Below the pieces are notes generated by a model. It searched no databases and was not told where the DNA came from. It worked only from the letters and a program-made list of their open reading frames with translations. The translations under genes were made by a program, and so were the position numbers. From NCBI GenBank assembly GCA_977017575.1, contig CDRNVI010000156.1, positions 310,001 through 374,000 on the forward strand: DNA of 64,000 nt, given 5' to 3'. This document shows positions 1 to 11,831 of this stretch, one piece after another. The DNA comes from Paramoeba atlantica (taxonomy: Eukaryota > Discosea). The stretch's first letter is position 1. Every line of letters starts with the position of its first letter.

Positions 1-3000
1 GTTTGGCAAGCTTGAGGAACTCACAGAAATCTTTTTCCAAGAGAATCAACTTTCTCGTCTTCCAAAAAAGATTGGTTTTCACTTTTGATTTTGATTTTTT
101 TTTTTTTTGGAAATTTAAGAACCTAACGGTGGTTGAAAACAGGAAAATTGAAGAAACTGCGAAAACTATTTTTGGAATTTAACCAACTCATCTCGATCCC
201 AGACTCACTCGCTCACTTATCTAAATTGGTTTCACATTTTTCACATTTCTTCAGTCGAAAATTTCCAATTTGTTGAACAAATTGTTTCTCCTAGGTGGTT
301 TTAATGCTCCATAATAACAAATTTGATCGAATCCCACCAGTTTTATATGAAATGAAATCACTTCTTCGTTTTTCTTTAGATCACAACCCAATGGAATTTG
401 AATCTTCTGACACTCGGTAAGTCTCATTCACACTTTCTTCCATTTTTTTTTTGATCTTTCACCTTTTCACGAACTTTTGAATTCTAGGAGCAAATTAAAA
501 GATAGTACAAAAGCATTGGCTGTGATTTCCACACAACCACGAACTCCAATTGCATCAGAGTGTGGAAGTGTTCGAATTCATGCAAAGGATCGAGAATCTC
601 TGTATGAATCTTTCTTTGTCTCTTTTCGACCTTACCCTTACTCATTAAACGCGTGAACAATAGAAAATTGAATTCTTCAACACTTCCGGGAAGATTAAGA
701 GGACGAAGATCGTCAGTTGCGGATACAAGAGAGATTAATTTACCATCACCATCATCAAAAGCAAAACATTTGGGTGTTGAGCTAACAGCTTCGATGAATA
801 GCTCCTCGAGTGAGTCTATCCCTACAAGGTTCTCCCTTATTCTTATTTTCTTTCAATTATCGAACAACTTTAATGTTGTTACTTTCTTATTCTCTTTTAA
901 ACTTCCACTCATTGTTTTTTTTGTTTTAGCAAAAAACTTGCAAGAATGTCAACTTTTGCGTTATCCTCTTCTGAACCCCCAACAGGGGCTGCTCCTTCTT
1001 ATAGTAAATTCAAAGGTTTTTTCTCTTTTCTTTTTATCTACACCAAACGATCCAAACAATTGGATTAATTTAATTTTTATTCTTTTTTTTAGATGCGTTT
1101 GCAAGTTTTGTTGATCAACAAGATTTTTCGCAACCCCGAAAAAAACACCTGGAAAAACTCAGCGCACAAGAGAAATGGAGCCTCTTAAGCACTTACAAGG
1201 GTTCTTCTGTTGATCTTCTTCGTCTTGATAAGAAACCTGGTATCTTTTTTTCACACTTACTTTTTCTTTGTCCCTTTTATTGTAAAATTAATAACCATCT
1301 CCTTCCCTCTTTTTAACAACATCAAAAAATAGTGAAAGGAGAGAAACAAGAGAATCCATCAGACTTCATAAAGACCTTTGCAGCTCGGATCCCAACAGTG
1401 ATGGAATTAACACGTCTCAATGAGGCTATTCATAAAAGTAGTGATTTTGCAAAGTCCAATTTTGTGGATGCTGGTTTGTTTTGTTTTCTTTTCTTTTTTG
1501 TTGTGTTAAAAAAATGGCCCCATTAATTTCTTTTCATGTTTGTAAATAATACCTGTTTTTTAATTGAACGAAACAGGTGGTATGGTCGCTCTTACGAGTT
1601 TGTTAATTGGGACCAAAAAGAGTGTAATCAAGGTGAGCAATCAGGAAGCTGTTGCTGTTGAAACGCTCCAGATCATTTTGTATCTTTGTAACCTGAGTGT
1701 TAAATGGTTAATCACAACCACTGGTTTGTTTTTTCCTTTTTAACAAAAGACATTTTTTGTTGGAATGCTTCTCCTCACCTAGATTATTTTTTATCAACAG
1801 ACGCAATTTCTGCGATTGTAGGATGTCTCGATTATGGGGATCCAGAAATTAAGTCAATTGTTTTCAACATCTTAGAGATGGTCTGTTATATTCACTATGT
1901 CGGTCCATCCCTGATTCTTGAAGCCCTCACCGCTCGTGTAACGAAGATTGCTGCTCCTGAAGCGACTTCAAGCCCATCTCCCTCCCCCAAAACCAACCAA
2001 AAAGCTCCAAAAAAGAGAAAGTCTCGAAGATTGCTAAAGAATGCTGATTTGATTGACTGGGGGCAAGATTTTGAGAAAGGGGGTAAATCCAAGTCGAGTG
2101 GTTCTTTACTCCCAGTACCCAAAAAAGTTACAGTTAACACAAAGGAACGGTTTGTTCCTCTTGTTTCCCCTTTGTCGAGTGTGAGTATGAGCCCGGTCAA
2201 CAAGCGAAATTGTTTGTACATTATAAATTCGATCTTGGATTCGACTTCAGATTTGGAAGAGAGATTCCTTTTGAGGATGGAAGTAACAGCACTCGGGATA
2301 TCGAATCTTCTTCCTGATTTGCCTGATGAGTGTAGTGATCAGAGAGACCAATACGAGATTGATAATGTTCAAGATTACCAGGATATGTTCGACAAGTTTC
2401 CAAAGGATCATGTCAATGGTTTAATTGCAAAAGCTGGAGGAAACACCCTGGGTTCTTTGGGAGAAAATGATGGGAGCCGTTTGGATGTCCTTGTTTGTTT
2501 TCCTGAAACTTTTTCGAGGATTTGTACTGTCCCTTTTGATGCTGATAAAAATTGGGGAGATCATCGGTTTGATTCTTTTTTCTCGACCCAAAATAGGAAG
2601 TTTTTCCAAATAATGATCAATTTTTTTCTCACTGATAAAAAAAAAACAGAGATGCAGTTGGAGAAAAGATGGCAATTGAGCGGCGAAAAGAGTATGGACT
2701 TTATTATACAAATGATGGGGTAAAATTTTCCACTTTATTTTTGAGATTTAAAATGAACAAGTTTTCTCTGTTGTTTTTTTTTTTTTGATCTGACTGACAA
2801 AAAACAATCACCAGGAGAATTCAAACCCCAAAAAACTGGCACGAACCAACTCCAACTTTGCATGTGATCCTCTTTCTTCCCTCTTTGTCCTTCCACTTGA
2901 TCATTCTTGCTCTCCTCTTCCATTCTCCACTTCCACAATGTCTCGTCTCCAATGCCGACCAATGTATCTCTCCCTTTCCGTGACTCCCTATCATTCTGAC

Positions 3001-5988
3001 AAGATTGGGAAATCTGTAGAACTTCAGATTGATCCTCTCCTCGATTTGGATCAGTTAATGGCCACGGCGGTTGGGTTGATTGAAGCGGATATGAATTTGG
3101 ATTCGTGTGGTTTGTTTCTTGGGGATGATGAAAATGTAAGGTTATTATCTCAATCCAATTTCTTATTTTATCCAAAACAAAAATCGACTTTTTTAATATC
3201 ATGAGAAAAGAAAAAAGAAAAACAAAAGAAGACAAAGCAGATCTCTCTCAAACTCGACAACCTTCTCGCTTTGTGTATAAACTCACTTTTTCTTTTTCTT
3301 TATAGACCTCCATTGATTGGAGAATCGGATGGAAAATGGCTTATTCCAACTCATAAAGTGTTCGATGAACGAGCACTTTATTCTCTCTCAGAAAAAAAAC
3401 AAATTTTATATTTATGTGATAATCTCTTTTCGTTTAGTGTTCAGGTTTTTTGTTTTCCTTTTTTTTTTCTCCCTTCTCTTTTTTCTCTTGTTGTTCTCTT
3501 TCTAAAAAGAATATTCAAAATTAAATATTAAAATACACCTCCAGTTCCCTAATGAAAGTGTTCAACATTTCGACAACATCAACCTCTCTGTCTCAGGAGG
3601 ACAAGTTCTCGAGTATCTATTAAAAGGATATGGTAAAAAACTTGACGGCTACTCTCTTCTTCTTGAACTTCCACCTTCATCTTCTTCTAAATCCCCTTCC
3701 ACTTCTTCTCCTCTTGCTTCTTCTCCTTCAATGAGTTCGATTGTTCCGATCCGATGGATTGAAGGAAGTGATATAATGTCTTCTCTTTCTTTACCAGAGC
3801 ACCCCAAATTCCGTGTGGCTGTTCGACCTGTTCCAGTCCCAATTATCTTCCCAGGAAAAGGAGAAGCCGAATCCACACACATCGATCTTTCTTCTTCACT
3901 TTTCGAAATTGTGACAAACCTGTCAAACCGGTCACTCCTCCCATCAGCACAATTCGTCCCAAGTTTATTAGTTGGGGGGGAAACATCTGCTTTGTTGTTA
4001 GATCGACCACTTCGACCACAATTGACAGAGAGAAATTTGTCTTTGAGGGATATTACTATGGTTTTGAAGGAGGAGAGTGGGCCTCTCAGGGCTATTGATA
4101 TTGCTTCTGGGGATATGTGTTTGGTTGAGTGTTTGGAAGAAAATTCCCCTTGTCTTATGTATCCTGAAGAAGATGGTTTTTTTTTATTTTTTTTTTAATT
4201 TTTTTAATTTTATTTTTTATTTTATTTTTTATTTTATTTTTGTTTTTTGTTGTTTTTGTTGTTTTTTGTGTCGTCGAATCTAGTTTTTTTAACAAACATA
4301 AAATATGTAGATATGCCAGGAATGAATATCACTTTCAACGAAGACTCTGAGAATAGAGAGGTGGAAAGTGCCACATTCAAAAAAATCATACAAATCGTAA
4401 CATCAAAAAGAGCAATTGAACATAATTTTCAAGCTGTCTTTCTCTTTACATACAAGTATTTTTCGAGTGATGAGTTTTTGTTAAAGAAATTGATTGCAAG
4501 GTTCCCTTTATTGTCTTTTTTCTTTTCTTTTCTTTCTTTTTGATGAATGGATCATTAATTTTTTTCCTTTTCTTTTAACAAAATAGATTTGATGTTCCTG
4601 AAGAGGTTGAACCTAAACACGCAGCCTTTATTCGAACTCGTGTAGTTGTCTTTTTAAAACATTGGATGACTCAAGAGTGGCACAGTTTGTCTTTTTCTTT
4701 TTCTTTTTTTTTTTTTTTGATCAAATTGTTGATTTTATTTTATTTCTCTTTTAAAAAAAACCTTTTTTTTTTTTTTCAAAACAGCAACATTCAACGAACA
4801 CCTCAAAACACAAATTAAAGAATTCCTCTCAACCAAAGTCGAACAAACAAAAGGGCTCGAACAAATGGCAGCCTCCCTCGCAGCAATCACAAAAGAAAAC
4901 AAACAACCCCCATCACAATTTGGCAATCCCCCAAAACCCAAAATCCCAAAAAGCATTTCAGGACAACTAACACTTTTTGACATCGCACCTGTCGAAATTG
5001 CAAGACAATTAACACTCGAAACATTCAAATTGTATCAAAAATTGGAAAGAACAGAATTTTTTCATCAAAATTGGGCGTCTGAGAGTCGAAGACACCGAGC
5101 TCCGAATTTGATGGCCATTATCTCTTTTTTTAATCGTGTTTCGAAGTTGATTGCTTATAGTGTTTTGCATCTTGAGAAAGTCAGGGAGAGGGGGAAGATG
5201 TATTCTCTTTTGGTTGAAGTTGCTCAGGTTTTCTTTTTTTTTCTTTTTTCCTTTCTTCTCCCTTTTGAATTTATTACTTACCTACTCCACAGCATTTAAA
5301 AACATTCAACAATTTTCATCTGTTAGCTGCTTTTGTATCCGGACTTGGACATTGTGGTGTCTCTCGTTTGAAACACACAATTGCTCGAATTAAAAAACCA
5401 GACGCAATCAAATTAAAAGAATTAGAATCATTAATGAGTATGGAATCTTCATACAGGACCTATCGCCACCATCTTGATCAATCTGATTTACCTGCGATTC
5501 CTTACATGTAATTTTTGATTTTCTTTTCTTTTTTTGTTTTTGTTTTTGGGAAATTGGATTAGTTGTTCTTCTCATTCAAAAAGTTGGTGTTTTTGATGTG
5601 CCATTTACTCATCCAAAACTGTTTTTTTTGTTGTGCAGAGGGGTTTATTTGACAGACTTGACATTTATTGAAGATGGAAATCGGGACCTTTTGGGTCATA
5701 GTCGAATCAATTTTGCGAAATATCGATTTATCTACAATACTCTCAATGGTCTTGAACGATTTCAGGTTTGAATTCAAACGTTTTCTTTGTTGTTTTCTCT
5801 TTTCCCTTTTTATTGATTTTTTGTTCTTTCATAAAAAGACTGTCTGTTATTGTCTTGCGCCAGTGGAAGTTGTGAGTAAGTACTTGGTGGCCACACTCGA
5901 GTCTACAGATGCTGTGAGTGAAGATCATCTTTACGAGATGTCACTAAAAAGAGAACCCCGAGGTGCACAAAGAGGAGATATTTCATGA
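1..5988 (+). CDS. LRR - GBD/FH3 - ubiquitin-fold - RasGEF protein (5' partial)
   Basis: Likely guanine-nucleotide exchange factor for a Ras GTPase. The 5' end is outside the window. The first three exons (1-85, about 155-235, 293-418) read as leucine-rich repeats (LEELTEIFFQENQLSRLP, LRKLFLEFNQLISIP). About 490-2700 encodes a Ser/Arg-rich linker and a GBD/FH3-type region as in diaphanous formins (LEKLSAQEKWSLLSTYKG; DYGDPEIKSIVFNILEMV). About 2820-3420 resembles the ubiquitin-fold F0 region of talin (CGLFLGDDEN, then GKWLIPTHKVFDERALYSL). About 4310-4680 is a RasGEF N-terminal/REM region and 4790-5988 the CDC25-type catalytic domain (LTLFDIAPVEIARQLTLE; IPYIGVYLTDLTFIEDGN), ending LYEMSLKREPRGAQRGDIS before TGA. 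At least 14 short introns; boundaries around 2490-2940 are uncertain, and a split into two genes there is possible though I see no gene end. Confidence 0.8.
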
Positions 5989-6253
5989 TAAAAAAAAATG
6001 AAAAAGATGTAAAAAAAAAAAGATAAAATAAATAAAAAAGAAAATAGAAAAAGAGGAAAAAAAGCAATATTTTGTACAATAATAATAAGGTTTTTATTAT
6101 TCAATCTCCAACGAACAGGGAGACAAGAGATGACACCACCTTCGTTCCAAAAGATAGGAGAGGAGGTCAAGGGAAGAGGAAGGGGGGAAAACAAGATTTA
6201 CAATCAACTTTTTCAGTTTCACAAAAAAACCAAGAAATGAAAAAAGAACAAGT

Positions 6254-7009
6254 TTAAAGCAAAGAACATCCTCCCCTTCGTTTTCCTTGAGAAAACAAGA
6301 CAGCTTTGACAGCCTCATCAAAAACTTGCTTGAGATTTTCACCAGTCTTTGCCGAACATTCAAGGTATTTTAATGCCTTAATCTTCTTTGCCAATTGATG
6401 TCCTTGTTCAGGAGTTGTAGGTTGTTGCCCTTGCTTTCTCAATTTCTCGAGAGCGCTCTCTTCTCCTCTCAAATCGATCTTTGTCCCAACAAGGATGGAT
6501 GGAACATCAGGACAAAAGTGGATGAGTTCTGGGATCCACTTGGAGGAGACGTTTTCGTATGAGACGGGATTGACAACGGAGAAACAAACCAAGAAAACGT
6601 TGGCGTTGGCGTAGCTGAGCGGGCGAAGACGATCATACTCTTCCTGACCAGCGGTATCCCTTTTTGAAAAAAAAAAAAAAGAATTGTTTAGTTTTGCTTA
6701 AACGTTCATCTTTTTTTGTTTCGAGAATTACAGAATTGAGTTCAAAAAACAAACTCTTTTGCCTTCTTTTGGAACAAAGAAGGAAGGAAAAAAAGAAGGA
6801 GAAAAGGAGAAAAGGAGAAAAGGAGAAAAGGTTTACCAAAGACCAAGTTCAATTGTGTCAGCTCCAGCGGTCAAATTCACCACGTAGTTATCAAAGACAG
6901 TGGGGATGTAATCCTCAGGAAATCGGTTGTTGGCATAAGAGATTAAAAGACAAGTTTTTCCGACAGCTCCATCACCAATAACAACCAACTTAATCCCTCT
7001 CGTGGCCAT
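6254..7009 (-). CDS. Rac/Cdc42-type small GTPase
   Basis: Membrane-bound molecular switch for actin control. Two exons: 7009-6837 and 6659-6254. The intron splits the Trp codon of WDTAG. About 190 residues, the usual Rho length. Motifs in order: P-loop GDGAVGKTC, switch [10 protein letters not shown], switch [21 protein letters not shown], base-binding TKID, ECSAK, a Rho-type insert region after DLRGEE, and the C-terminus CSLL. CSLL is a CAAX box whose final Leu predicts geranylgeranylation. All catalytic residues (G12, T17, Q61 equivalents) are present, in contrast to the odd Rho copies at 59-64 kb. The start is the first Met, directly before the P-loop strand. Downstream PAK-like kinases at 44-47 kb are possible relatives of its effectors but lack a CRIB domain. 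Confidence 0.95.
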
Positions 7010-7386
7010 CTTTATCACAAAACAAAAAAGAAAAAAGAAGAGAGAAAGAGCGATGAAGTGTGAAAACCAAAAAAAAAGCGTTGGCAAGAGGGACACACTC
7101 CCTCATGGTGTCTCGAATAATTTTATTTCTATGTGATTTTACAATGTTGAAAAATTTTAAAAAGACCCTCTAAAAATGAAAGGAATCTGAAAATTTGAAC
7201 TGTTCAGCGAATTTGGTTCCACTATCTCATTCTTTCTTTTTCAACTTCCAAATATAGAAATATTTGATTTTCTTTCATTTTTTGCTTTTTCCAAAAATAG
7301 AAATAAATAGTTGCGTTTTTTTTTTGGGTTTTTGGTTCATCCCAAACCACTGTTTTGTTTTTGTTGATAAATTATTGATTTTTTTT
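7010..7386. other. Intergenic, Rac upstream region
   Basis: About 375 bases between the Rac start and the stop of the next gene on the same strand. It holds T-rich and A-rich runs and no convincing coding exon. It presumably contains the Rac promoter and the 3' end of the upstream gene; no individual site stands out. Confidence 0.5.
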
Positions 7387-10300
7387 TCAAGGTTTCCTCT
7401 TCACTTCTTTCTTTGTTGAATTATCAAAGGAGGAACTCTGGATATTGAAATCCTCCCAAAACGGACTGACACTTCTTCCCTCATCACTTGCAAAACACAA
7501 CCCCACCGCCCCTCCTCCAGAAATCTGTCTTCGAACTCGATCAGCACTCAGTGGAGCTCTTTGGCTAAGATTTTGATTTTTGTTCAAACCCAAACCCAAA
7601 CCCAAACCCAAACCCAAACCAACCGCACCAGAAGAGATTTGGTTCCTTGTTGTTGAAGCAGCGGAGGACATTGGAGAAGGTCCTCCCACCACCAAGTCCT
7701 CAAATACTAAACCAACAGGCTGTCCTTCTATTTTCTGTTCTCCAAATTTGTCTGAAGGACTACTTGGAAACGTTCTTTTTTTTTGTTGTTCATCACTCAC
7801 AGCTTTCTTTCTCTGCAACCCCAACCCCAAACCAACCGCACCAGAAGAGATTTGGTTCCTTGTTGTTGAAGCAGCAGAGGACATCGGAGATGATCCTTCC
7901 ACCACCATGTCCTCAAATAATACCAAACCAACAGGCTGTCCTTCTATTTTCTGTTCTCCAATTTTATCTGAAGGACTCCCTGGAAACGATTTTTGTTGTT
8001 CATCGCTTACAATTTGCTTTCTCTGCAACCCCAAACCAACCGCACCAGAAGAGATTTGGTTCCTTGTTGTTGAAGCAGCAGAGGACACCGGAGATGGTCC
8101 TCCCACCACCAAGTCCTCAAATAATACCAAACCAACAGGCTGTCCTTCTATTTTCTGTTCTCCAATTTTGTCTGAAGGACTACTTGGAATTCTCTGCAAC
8201 CCCAAACCCAAACCAACCGCACCAGAAGAGATTTGGTTCCTTCTTGTTCTTGCTGCATCTGGCTCAGAGACCTTTCGTTCTTGAAAACTTGGAGTTTTTT
8301 GGTTAAAAATTAACCCAACAGGTTCTCCTGGATTAATCGTAGGGTCAGGAGTTGGAGGAACTAACTCACCTTCGAAAACAAAACTGTTTGAAGGATCTTT
8401 CACCAATCCTTGATTCTCCAAAGGAGGACTTTGGGCCGAATCTGAATGTTGAACTTGAGGATGAAGATCAAGGAAACCAACTGGTTTTCCTGCTGGCTTT
8501 CCCGGAGAATTGAGAACAACATCCGCTGAGGAATAGTCACCTTCCATCGATAAACGGGCAAATTCATCCATTTCGACAGTGTCTTGGGAAACAAGAAGAG
8601 AAGATTTTTGGATTCCTTCTCTGATCGGACTCAATTCGCCTTCTTTCTTTTTGCTCCCTCCTTGTTCGACACAATGGGGTCCGTCAAAAACCAAACGAAA
8701 ACCACCATCTTCACTTGCCGCGATTGCTGGTGAGAAAGAAGGAGAAAACGAAAAAGATTGCTCTTTTGATGGTTCCTCATCAAAAATCAATCCAACAGCT
8801 CCTTCTGAGATTAGGTTTCTTGTGGAAATCGCTGTTTGGGTTGTTGACTCTCTTTCCAATCGCTCTGCCTCAGGATCACCTTCGAATATAAAACATTCTG
8901 GATGTTGATCAGTTGTGATTAACGAAGGAGAGACAGGAACCCCTCGAAATAATTCACCATCCTCAGAAAATTCACTCGAGACAAATAAACCAACAGCACC
9001 TTCGGAGATTTGATTTCTTGTGGTCACAGCAGCGACACTTGACGATGATGGGGGAGATCGAGTCAACTCCGAGAATTCAGGACTTCGTAGGGAACCACTG
9101 TGCCATTTTTTTAATCAAAACATAATCAGGAGATCAAGACAAGCTCTCTCTCCCTCCCCCCTCAAAAATCAAAAATCAAAATCAAACCAAGGAGAAGCAA
9201 GGAAAAGATCTTCTGACAATTCAGTCACACGAGAAGTTGCAGGTACAACCCAAGAAGGGGGTTGGCAGTAAAATTGAACCTCAGAGAGAGAGAAACCTTC
9301 GTTCAGATCCAAATTTTTTGCAAAACATTTTGGCAGAAAAACTTCTGCAGGTCGGTTTGAAGAGAGGACACCCATTTCTATGTATGATGCTGAAAACAAA
9401 AATTTTGAATTCTTTCAAACCATAAAATAAAAAATAAAAATAAAAAGAAGAAAGAAAAAACAAAAAACCAGCAACAAGCTGCGAGCAAAACCAGCTATGT
9501 TTCTCGGAAGTAGAGGGAGGCTTTGTTTTTCCAACCCCAGCACGAAGAAACACCTGCATTTGCTTCTCGTAAGGCTCTCCTAGCACAGAACAAATGTGGT
9601 TGATTATCTTTAAATGGATCGTCGATTTGTAGTTCGATCTATCGAACAAGAGATGTCTTACACCGAGAATGCCACCTCCTTTGACAGTATTCACCAAGCG
9701 TCTGCGGAGGAAGGAGAGAGAGAAAGGGTCAAACAAATTTTTTGATTTTTTGGATGATAAGGAAAAAAGAAAGAGAGGACAAAAAAAAATAAAAAGGGGA
9801 GAGAAACCTTGAGTAATTGAGTATGACGCCCAGTTCTAGCAAAGCTTCTAACAAAAAAACTTCATCATCATGGATAAAAGCCATTGCAACGTGATCCCAC
9901 CGACTTGCTGTCAGGATGCTTGTTACCTTTGAGAGCTATTTAAAGGAATCTCTTGAGATCACTGAACCCTGAAAAAAAGAAAATAAAAATAAAAAAAGAG
10001 AATGAAGAACCATTCGATTTGTATCAAAAAGTAGGATGTCGCCTGTATTCAAACGGTGTGGGAAATTGGGAACTGGGTATCCGAGATGCGCTTGGAAACC
10101 TGCCGAACAATTATCAAAAAGAGATCATCACATCCTTGAAAACTGAACAGAGAACAAACCGTCCATTGGCAAAGAAGAAAACTGAGCTTGAAAACTCACA
10201 AGGTACTTAGTCGAAGCTTTTCGAGAAGGACGACAAAGGGAGAGACAATAAAGACGAGGTCGGTTGTCAATATCTTCCCATTTCAGTTCCACACTTCCCA

Positions 10301-11583
10301 AAAGCGAAGTAACACTAAAGAAAGATGAATAGACCTGCAAAAAAAAGTTGTTGTTGTTGTTGTTGTTGTCGTGTTAAAACCGCTGTAAAACAACACAGAA
10401 AAATAAGAAAGAAGAGAAGGAATAATATAAAAAGACTCACTTGGATATGGAAGGGATTGGTGGTATCAGTCACAACAAACGTACAGGGTTCATTCCATTC
10501 CCATTTTTGAGATCGGTTTCCGGTTTTGGTTGCATAAAAGGACCCATCACTTCCGTCACCCTGGATCACCACACAAACCATTTCATAAGGAGAAGGAGCC
10601 GAAGCGGAGATGATTAAAAGATCAAGATATCCATGAATTCTTATTTTCTTCGATAAAGAAGTCTTTTTCTTCTTTGAAGACGAAAACTTTTCCCGTAACC
10701 GAGAGAAATTAGGTGAAGTAACACTCGAAGGAGAGGAAGGACTTCTCGGAGAAGAAGGGCTGAGAGGTGGAGATAAAGAGAGAGAAGAACTCGCCACAGC
10801 ACTTGGTGGTCGTGGAGGTAAAAATGCTGGGGGACTGGTATTGAGGAAAGGGGGGGAACCAGAAGAAGGAGGAGAATTCGGAGGAGAACCGCTTGAGATG
10901 GCAGCTTTTGGTAGAGGAGAGATTGTTGTATGTCGGTGGATTGAGTTAGAATCAGTTGGTGTGGTTGATCGGGGTCGGTTCTTCTTTTGACGTTTTATCT
11001 GAAATGAAGAAGAGGAAGAGAATAATCGCTCAGCACCAAACTTCTTAGGTGTAGTTTGCCTTTCTTCCTTTTCTCCTTGATCATCAAGACAAAGTTCATC
11101 ATCTGTATCCGCTCCTCGAAGAGAATTTGGAGGAGATAAGGGAGACTGTTCTCCTTTAGGTGGAGAGAGTTGGTTTTGCGATGGAGGGAGCGCGAAAATG
11201 ACTTTCTTTGGAGAAAAACCAATTGGAGAAAGAGAGCTACCTTTACCTCCTCCGAAAGAAGATCCGTCTGAAGATGATCCCCCAGACTCTCTTGAGACTC
11301 TCTTCGTCAGGATGGAATTTGGAGAGAATTCACGTTCCCCACAACCTCTCTTTTTTTCCTTTTTCCTGTCTTTCTTTTTCTCTTTTTTCAAGAGTTTCTT
11401 CTTTTTCTTTTTGACCACTTTCTTTTGTTCTTTGAAATCAAAAACTTCTTTTTCATCTGGAGAACTCAACGCCTCCCTCTCTTCTCGTCGTTCGTCTTCC
11501 GGATGAATCGTATTTTGAGAACCCAAACTCTCTGACAGAGTCTCGCCGAACTTGAGGCTAAATGATTTTGAATTTCTTTCCAT
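7387..11583 (-). CDS. C2 domain + permuted papain-fold (C92-like) protein with GAVGL-repeat tail
   Basis: Exon 1 (11583 down to about 10450) encodes a basic, Ser/Pro-rich N-terminus, then a C2-like beta domain (IHGYLDLLIISASAPSP; SQKWEWNEPCTFVV) continued in the next exon (LGSVELKWEDIDNRPRLYCL). Exons at about 10120-9840 and 9740-9470 carry a permuted NlpC/P60-papain fold of the YiiX/C92 kind: GDILLFD, the His motif SRWDHVAMAF, and the Cys motif HSWFCSQLVAGF. This order (His before Cys) is typical of that family, whose members act as amidases or thioesterases; substrate unknown here. A linker ending SLSEVQFYCQPPSWV leads through an intron (about 9195-9106) into a 560-residue tail of repeated motifs (see repeat entry). 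TGA/TAA stop at 7387. Paralogue of the next gene upstream, which lacks the tail. Exon edges are approximate. Confidence 0.75.
7585..7623 (-). repeat. (TTTGGG)n hexanucleotide run inside coding sequence
   Basis: The plus strand reads CAAACC repeated about six times. On the coding strand this is GGTTTG repeated and gives a Gly-Leu run inside the last GAVGL repeat unit. It resembles a telomere-type hexamer but is in frame and internal, so replication slippage of the Gly-Leu codons explains it. Confidence 0.8.
7617..8250 (-). repeat. Tandem repeats coding for NQISSGAVGL / GQPVGLV units
   Basis: Four near-identical coding units begin near 7622, 7835, 8039 and 8217 on the plus strand (spacing 213, 204 and 178 bases). 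Each encodes TTRNQISSGAVGLGL followed by a spacer with SDKIGEQKIEGQPVGLV and VVGGPSPMSSAAS. More diverged copies of the core (NQISEGAVGLF, NLISEGAVGLI, GKPVGFL, GEPVGLI, RRQISGGGAVGLC) extend the array across 7480-9060. The fixed R-x-x-I-S-x-GAVGL core with variable spacers looks like a multivalent short binding motif rather than a folded domain. The function is unknown. Confidence 0.85.
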
Positions 11584-11831
11584 GATGAATTTAATTCATG
11601 ATCCTCAAACGCCCTCTCTCTCTTTCAAAAAGGGATCGACAATCCAAACAGGCGACCGACGATTTGGGGGGTGTTGTTGTGTGGTGGTGTGGTGGTTCGA
11701 AGCGAGAAAAATCAAAACAAAAAAAGATTTTTTTTGTTGTGGTTAGATTTAGATCTCTATTTTTTTATGAGAGCTTCTTTCTCTTTTTTCTGTTTGATCT
11801 TCACAAACACAAAAACAACAACAACAAATTA

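Noticed and set aside
7585-7623. Interstitial telomere from a chromosome fusion
   Set aside because: The hexamers are in frame, encode the Gly-Leu run of a repeat unit, and shorter versions occur in sister units. Slippage explains it.
7580-8306. Long plus-strand open frames with KPKPKPKP and PTAPEEIWFLVVEAAE repeats
   Set aside because: They are the complement of the GAVGL repeat tail, have no start or splice context of their own, and mirror its repeats exactly.
10325-10375. Poly-Cys/poly-Gln coding run (TTG/CAA repeat)
   Set aside because: It lies within an intron of the C2/C92-like gene on the minus strand, between a good donor and acceptor.
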